The notes under the pieces: model-generated
What the model was told of the DNA's origin: nothing
What the model saw: the letters and a program-made list of their open reading frames with translations, nothing else
The model's database searches: none
Made by a program: the position numbers and the translations under genes
Source: Draconibacterium mangrovi_A
GTDB taxonomy: Bacteria > Bacteroidota > Bacteroidia > Bacteroidales > Prolixibacteraceae
DNA length: 64,000 nucleotides
Assembly: GCF_037646455.1 (NCBI RefSeq)
Contig: NZ_JBBIXN010000005.1
Coordinates: 1-64,000, forward strand
Direction of reading: 5' to 3'
Shown: positions 59,906-64,000 of the stretch, piece after piece
Layout of the letters: each line of letters starts with the position of its first letter
Numbering within the stretch: the stretch's first letter is position 1

Positions 59906-61432
59906 ATGTTCTCGGAAAAGGATAAGTTACTGATAAAACAAAGAGGGAGTGAGACAAAGACCGTTCTGGCACAAATCGAAAATTTCAAAAAAGGATTTCC
60001 ATTTTTACAGATAGAAGAAGCCGCATCAGTCGATAACGGCATCATCAAACTAAGCAACGAGACTTTACAAAAAAGGATGGCACTTTACGACGATAAGGTG
60101 TCGAAAGGAATAAAGCCGCTAAAGTTTGTCCCGGCATCGGGAGCTGCCAGCCGAATGTTCAAAGCGCTGTTTGAAGCTTCGGAAGCCTGTGATTCGAATC
60201 CGGAGAAAGAAGTGCTTAAAACAAATGAAGCAGCAGCACAGTACATTGCAAATCTCGACAAATTTGCGTTTGCCGACGATCTAAAAGCAAGCATTACAAA
60301 TGCAGGTGCCGATGAATCTGTCAAAAACAAAATTGATTTTCTGCTTAATGATTCCGGCCTTGGTTATGGAAACAAACCCAAAGGACTGTTAAAATTTCAT
60401 TCGTATAAAAGTGGTGCGCGCACACCATTCGAAGAACATTTGGTGGAAGGAGCCAGGTACGCCTGCGACAAAAACAGAAAAGTAAAAATACATTTCACCG
60501 TTTCGCCGGAACACCAGCAAGGCTTTGAAACACTTTTTGCCCTGGTAAAAGATAAATACGAAAAAGAGCTCGATGTAGAATTCGAGGTTAGTTTTAGTGA
60601 GCAAAAACCATCTACCGACACCATTGCTGTTGATCTACTAAACGAGCCGTTCAGAAATGAAGACGGCAGTATTTTATTTCGACCTGGTGGACACGGGGCA
60701 CTCATCGAAAACCTGAACGATTTGAATGCCGATGTTATTTTTATCAAAAACATTGATAATGTAGTTCCCGATCACCTGAAACTGACTACTATTGATTATA
60801 AAAAAGCACTGGCCGGGGTTTTGTTAAAATACCAGGAAAAGCTGTTCATGTACCAGAAAGAGCTGAATGAAAAACATCATGTGGCACTTGAGAGCGCTTT
60901 TTTGGCAGAAGCAGCTAACTTTCTGGAAAGCACACTAAATACCAAACCGGCGGTTAACCAGTATTACACGGAGAAAGAAGAACTTTACCACTATTTGCGT
61001 GAAAAACTCAACCGGCCGCTACGTGTTTGCGGAATGGTGCGTAACGAAGGAGAACCCGGTGGAGGCCCATTCTGGGCAAGAAATGCCGATGGAACGGTTT
61101 CACTCCAGGTAGTCGAAAGTTCGCAGATTGATCCGGACAGTGTTCAGCAGCAAAATATTGTTAAACATGCCACCCATTTTAATCCGGTTGATTTGGTGTG
61201 TGGAGTGAAAAATTACAGGCACGAAAAATATGATCTAACAAAATATACGGATCCGGCAACGGGTTTTATTTCAAAAAAATCAAAAGACGGGAAAGAGCTA
61301 AAAGCACAGGAATTACCGGGCCTCTGGAACGGTGCAATGAGCAACTGGAATACGCTTTTTGTAGAAGTACCAATAAAGACCTTTAATCCTGTTAAAACGG
61401 TAAACGATCTGTTGAGGGATCAACATCTGTAA
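59906..61432 (+). CDS. DUF4301-family protein
   Basis: 508 aa, soluble. Matches DUF4301 as known in Bacteroidota: AASVDNGIIKLSNETLQKR, FVPASGAASRMFKALFE, LLKFHSYKSGARTPFEEHL, FRPGGHGALIENLNDL and GMVRNEGEPGGGPFWA. The GASRMF and GGHG stretches are reminiscent of nucleotidyl- or phosphosugar-binding folds, but the function is unknown. ATG start; single gene on the plus strand. Confidence 0.88.
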   Translation: MFSEKDKLLIKQRGSETKTVLAQIENFKKGFPFLQIEEAASVDNGIIKLSNETLQKRMALYDDKVSKGIKPLKFVPASGAASRMFKALFEASEACDSNPEKEVLKTNEAAAQYIANLDKFAFADDLKASITNAGADESVKNKIDFLLNDSGLGYGNKPKGLLKFHSYKSGARTPFEEHLVEGARYACDKNRKVKIHFTVSPEHQQGFETLFALVKDKYEKELDVEFEVSFSEQKPSTDTIAVDLLNEPFRNEDGSILFRPGGHGALIENLNDLNADVIFIKNIDNVVPDHLKLTTIDYKKALAGVLLKYQEKLFMYQKELNEKHHVALESAFLAEAANFLESTLNTKPAVNQYYTEKEELYHYLREKLNRPLRVCGMVRNEGEPGGGPFWARNADGTVSLQVVESSQIDPDSVQQQNIVKHATHFNPVDLVCGVKNYRHEKYDLTKYTDPATGFISKKSKDGKELKAQELPGLWNGAMSNWNTLFVEVPIKTFNPVKTVNDLLRDQHL

Positions 61433-61485
61433 CCGGTTTTTGTCTTTACCGCTTAATTATTAATTTCGCGAACTCATTTTTGCCA

Positions 61486-62904
61486 ATGAACGAGGAAAGA
61501 GATAATTTTAGGGATGAAGATTGGAGTGAGGCATTAAGACAATTTAAAAGCTCACTTTTATCAGGTAGAAAAAAATATTTTGATGTTTCTGAATTTGAAG
61601 GAATCGTCGATCAGTTGATGGAAGAAGGTGACTTAAATGCCTCGGAAATTGCTGCGCGACAAGGTATTCAGATTCACCCTAATGCAGTTCCCCTACAGTT
61701 AAAATATGCGCAGATTCTTATTAGCCAGGGCAAATACAAGCAGGCCCATAAATACCTCGATTTTGCTGAACGTGTGGAAGAGCAAAATCCCGATGTTCAC
61801 TTGCTGAAAGGCTCGGCTTTTTTAATTATGGGTAAGGAAACCGAGGCGCGCCTGTCGTTTAGTAATGCGGTAAAACACGCCGATACAGAAGCCGATGAGA
61901 TTTTATACCACATCGCTTCGGCCTATATACAGGTTGGCGAAATAAAAAAGGCATTCTCATATCTTCGTCAGGCCAACGAATTCAACCCGGATAACGACCT
62001 GGTTTTATACGACCTTGCATTCTTTTCGGATCAGATTGGCGACTACAAAAAAAGCATTGATTATTATAATCGTTTTATCGATAACGATGTGTACAATTAC
62101 ACGGCCTGGTTTAACCTTGGCATTGTATACAACAAAGCCGAGAAGCACAAAAAAGCGATTGAAGCCTACGAATATGCGCTGGCAATTAACGAGAATTTCC
62201 ACATGGCGCTTTTTAACATTGGCAACGCACTGGCCAACTCGGGGAAATTCGAGAAAGCAATCGAGAAATACGAGGAATACCTTGAACAGGAACCTGATAA
62301 CGACGATGCCTATTGTTACATGGGTGAATGTTACCTGAACCTGGAAGAGGGACTGAAAGCTGAATCTTGCTACCAAAAAGCGATAAAGATCAATTCGGAT
62401 AACGACACGGCCTGGTTCGGACTGGGTTTATTGATGTGGATTGAACGCAACTACGATGAAAGCGTGGTTTTCATTAAAAAGGCAGCTAAACTGGATAAAG
62501 AAAATTCGGAATACTGGCTTACTTTGGGAAAAGTATACAAAGATGGCGGCCGAATGGAAGAAGCGATAAAAGCGTTTAAGCAAGGTGCAAAAGTCGATTC
62601 AGAAAATACCGAACTTTGGTTGACCTGGGCCGAAACGTTTCGTGAAACGGGCGAAAACGAAAAAGCTGTAAAACTTTTGGAAAAAGCTGTTGAGCAAAAC
62701 GACGATTCAATGTTGAAATACCGCCTGGTATCTTTTTTACTTGAAGACAAAAAACAGAAAGTGGCTTTTGATTGGCTGCGCTCAGCCATGAGTCAGGACT
62801 TTGAAAACATCAATTACCTGTTTGATATTTACCCAAAATCGCTAAAAAGCAAACGCCTGAAAAAGGTGGTCGACGAATTCAGGAAAAACAACAACCTGGA
62901 ATAA
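61486..62904 (+). CDS. TPR-repeat protein
   Basis: Starting at the ATG at 61486 (two codons after a TTG) it is 472 aa. Soluble, no signal peptide, made of about 11 tetratricopeptide helices in series: LQLKYAQILISQGKYKQAHK, AWFNLGIVYNKAEKHKKAIE, ALFNIGNALANSGKFEKAIE and YWLTLGKVYKDGGRMEEAIK. The layout matches cytoplasmic scaffold proteins. No partner is visible in the neighbourhood; the EamA gene follows 96 bp on. Confidence 0.85.
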   Translation: MNEERDNFRDEDWSEALRQFKSSLLSGRKKYFDVSEFEGIVDQLMEEGDLNASEIAARQGIQIHPNAVPLQLKYAQILISQGKYKQAHKYLDFAERVEEQNPDVHLLKGSAFLIMGKETEARLSFSNAVKHADTEADEILYHIASAYIQVGEIKKAFSYLRQANEFNPDNDLVLYDLAFFSDQIGDYKKSIDYYNRFIDNDVYNYTAWFNLGIVYNKAEKHKKAIEAYEYALAINENFHMALFNIGNALANSGKFEKAIEKYEEYLEQEPDNDDAYCYMGECYLNLEEGLKAESCYQKAIKINSDNDTAWFGLGLLMWIERNYDESVVFIKKAAKLDKENSEYWLTLGKVYKDGGRMEEAIKAFKQGAKVDSENTELWLTWAETFRETGENEKAVKLLEKAVEQNDDSMLKYRLVSFLLEDKKQKVAFDWLRSAMSQDFENINYLFDIYPKSLKSKRLKKVVDEFRKNNNLE

Positions 62905-62952
62905 ATTGTTCCCAGATTAAATAATCATCTCCAAATCCTATCTAATTGGTAG

Positions 62953-62987
62953 ATTTGTGGTGCCCTTGAATTCATAGTCTACTTTTG
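62953..62987 (+). promoter_or_regulatory. Promoter of the EamA transporter gene
   Basis: TTTG (62953-62956), 23-nt spacer, TACTTTTG (62980-62987), 13 bp before the ATG. A good Bacteroidota-type match, slightly long spacer. Confidence 0.6.
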
Positions 62988-63000
62988 CGAAAAAAATATT

Positions 63001-63900
63001 ATGTGGGCAATTGCCGGACTAATTTCAGCAATCTTCTTAGGCATTTACGACATTTTTAAGAAAAAGTCGTTAAACGAAAATGCAGTAATTCCGGTATTGT
63101 TTTTCTCTACTGTTACCAGTTCGCTTGTTTTTTTACCGGTGGTAATTGGTTCCAGGTTTTTCCCCGAATTCTTTTCTCAAATCGGATTATTCTCGCCCAC
63201 ACTAACTCTTACCGAACATTTGCAGGTACTGCTTAAATCATTCATTGTAGTATTGAGTTGGATACTTGCCTTTTTTGCCCTAAAACATTTGCCGGTTACT
63301 ATTTTCGCTCCTATTCGTGCCACCGGCCCCCTTTGGACATTGATTGGTGCCATCATTATTTTTCACGAACGACTGAACAGTTTGCAGTGGATCGGAGTGT
63401 CACTCACACTCATTTTCTTTTACTTGTTTTCAACTGCAGGAAAACTGGAGGGTATTGAATTTCGCCGAAATAAATGGATTTTTCTGATCATTGGCGCAAC
63501 TATAATTGGATCTATAAGTGGCTTGTACGATAAGTTCATTATTTCGCGTATCGACCGAATTGCGGTTCAGGCCTGGTTTTCGTTCTATCAGGTGGCCATT
63601 TTACTTCCTATTCTTGGATTTCTCTGGTACCCGAACCGCAAAAAAACAACACCATTTCAGTGGCGTTGGACCATCGCTGCCATCGGTATCAGCCTGATCA
63701 TTGCCGACTTTGTCTATTTCTATGCCCTCAGCATCGAAGGATCGATGATCTCCATGCTTTCAGCTTTAAGAAGAAGCAGTGTTTTGATTGCTTTTGGCCT
63801 TGGTGCTTTCCTGTTTAAAGAACAAAACCTGAAAAAGAAAGGCATTTACCTGGTCGGGATTCTTGCGGGTATTTTACTGATTACCCTGGGGAGCCGATAA
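63001..63900 (+). CDS. EamA/DMT-family transporter
   Basis: A 299-aa inner-membrane protein with ten membrane segments in two EamA repeats (about 1-135 and 155-295). LPVTIFAPIRATGPLWTLIG is the loop-helix signature of the first repeat, and SMISMLSALRRSSVLIAFGLG of the second. Export or uptake of a small metabolite is expected; the substrate is not shown. A Bacteroidota-type promoter lies immediately upstream. Confidence 0.85.
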   Translation: MWAIAGLISAIFLGIYDIFKKKSLNENAVIPVLFFSTVTSSLVFLPVVIGSRFFPEFFSQIGLFSPTLTLTEHLQVLLKSFIVVLSWILAFFALKHLPVTIFAPIRATGPLWTLIGAIIIFHERLNSLQWIGVSLTLIFFYLFSTAGKLEGIEFRRNKWIFLIIGATIIGSISGLYDKFIISRIDRIAVQAWFSFYQVAILLPILGFLWYPNRKKTTPFQWRWTIAAIGISLIIADFVYFYALSIEGSMISMLSALRRSSVLIAFGLGAFLFKEQNLKKKGIYLVGILAGILLITLGSR

Positions 63901-63976
63901 GTTTTGAGAAGACAAGCGAAGCAAAGGCCACAAAATCAAACATTATTTGTTATTTTCGACCTTCCAAAAATTTAAT

Positions 63977-64000
63977 ATGAACAGAACATTTAAAGATTAC
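63977..64000 (+). CDS. Start of an unidentified gene (partial, runs off the window)
   Basis: An ATG at 63977 opens a frame (MNRTFKDY) that runs to the window end. The preceding AT-rich sequence is of the kind seen before Bacteroidota starts. Eight codons cannot identify it. Confidence 0.3.

Noticed and set aside
1..64000. CRISPR array or insertion sequence
   Set aside because: No evenly spaced identical repeats with unique spacers and no transposase gene were seen anywhere in the window.

Overview
The window looks like a chromosome segment of a marine or sediment Bacteroidota, most likely of the Marinilabiliales/Prolixibacteraceae type. The evidence is Bacteroidota-type promoters (TTTG, about 19 nt, then TAnnTTTG), C-terminal type IX secretion sorting domains, GH127 and GH92 glycosidases, DUF4301, DUF3871 and DUF2027-Smr families, an IntDOT-like integrase and weak Shine-Dalgarno signals. 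The taxonomic placement is inference.

Left chromosomal flank (1-7222). A minus-strand group holds a small conserved protein, transketolase (split by a one-base frameshift) and rpiB, all pentose-phosphate functions except the small protein. A large secreted GH127 beta-L-arabinofuranosidase with a sorting domain follows.

Integrated element (about 7223-30992). A 17-bp copy of the 3' end of tRNA-Lys(UUU) at 7223-7239 matches the end of the intact tRNA-Lys gene at 30977-31049. A tyrosine recombinase lies beside the tRNA, so about 23.75 kb is a site-specifically integrated element. Genes inside, left to right: small membrane proteins; two clusters of a 17-bp palindromic iterated motif; HU; a CHRD lipoprotein; an unknown gene paired with a PD-(D/E)XK/DUF5655 nuclease; a RecA-like (Sak4-type) ATPase with DUF3871; a run of exported-protein genes separated by copies of one diverged repeat (propeller lipoprotein, small exported protein, metzincin-like lipoprotein, beta-helix glycosidase with a premature stop); a UvrD-type helicase with a SplB-like radical SAM protein; a winged-helix protein; two excisionase-like HTH proteins; a gene of unknown function; and the integrase. 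I see no relaxase, coupling protein or virion gene.

Right chromosomal flank (31050-64000). A sulfate module (SLC13 permease, CysD, CysN fused to an APS-kinase-like domain, sugar-nucleotide epimerase) is followed by RNase P RNA, two coupled hypothetical genes, a TPR lipoprotein, a DUF2339 membrane protein, a long-chain acyl-CoA ligase, small membrane proteins (one a paralogue of an element gene), a DUF2027-Smr protein, queA, an ABC-F protein with a YwbE-like partner, a two-domain aminolipid-type acyltransferase, YgiQ, DUF4197, a Cys-rich PAS protein, a GH92 mannosidase, a TIGR01212 radical SAM protein, DUF4301, a TPR protein and an EamA transporter. Several intergenic regions hold short hairpin repeats.

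Functions come from recognising motifs in the translated sequence. No database search was run.
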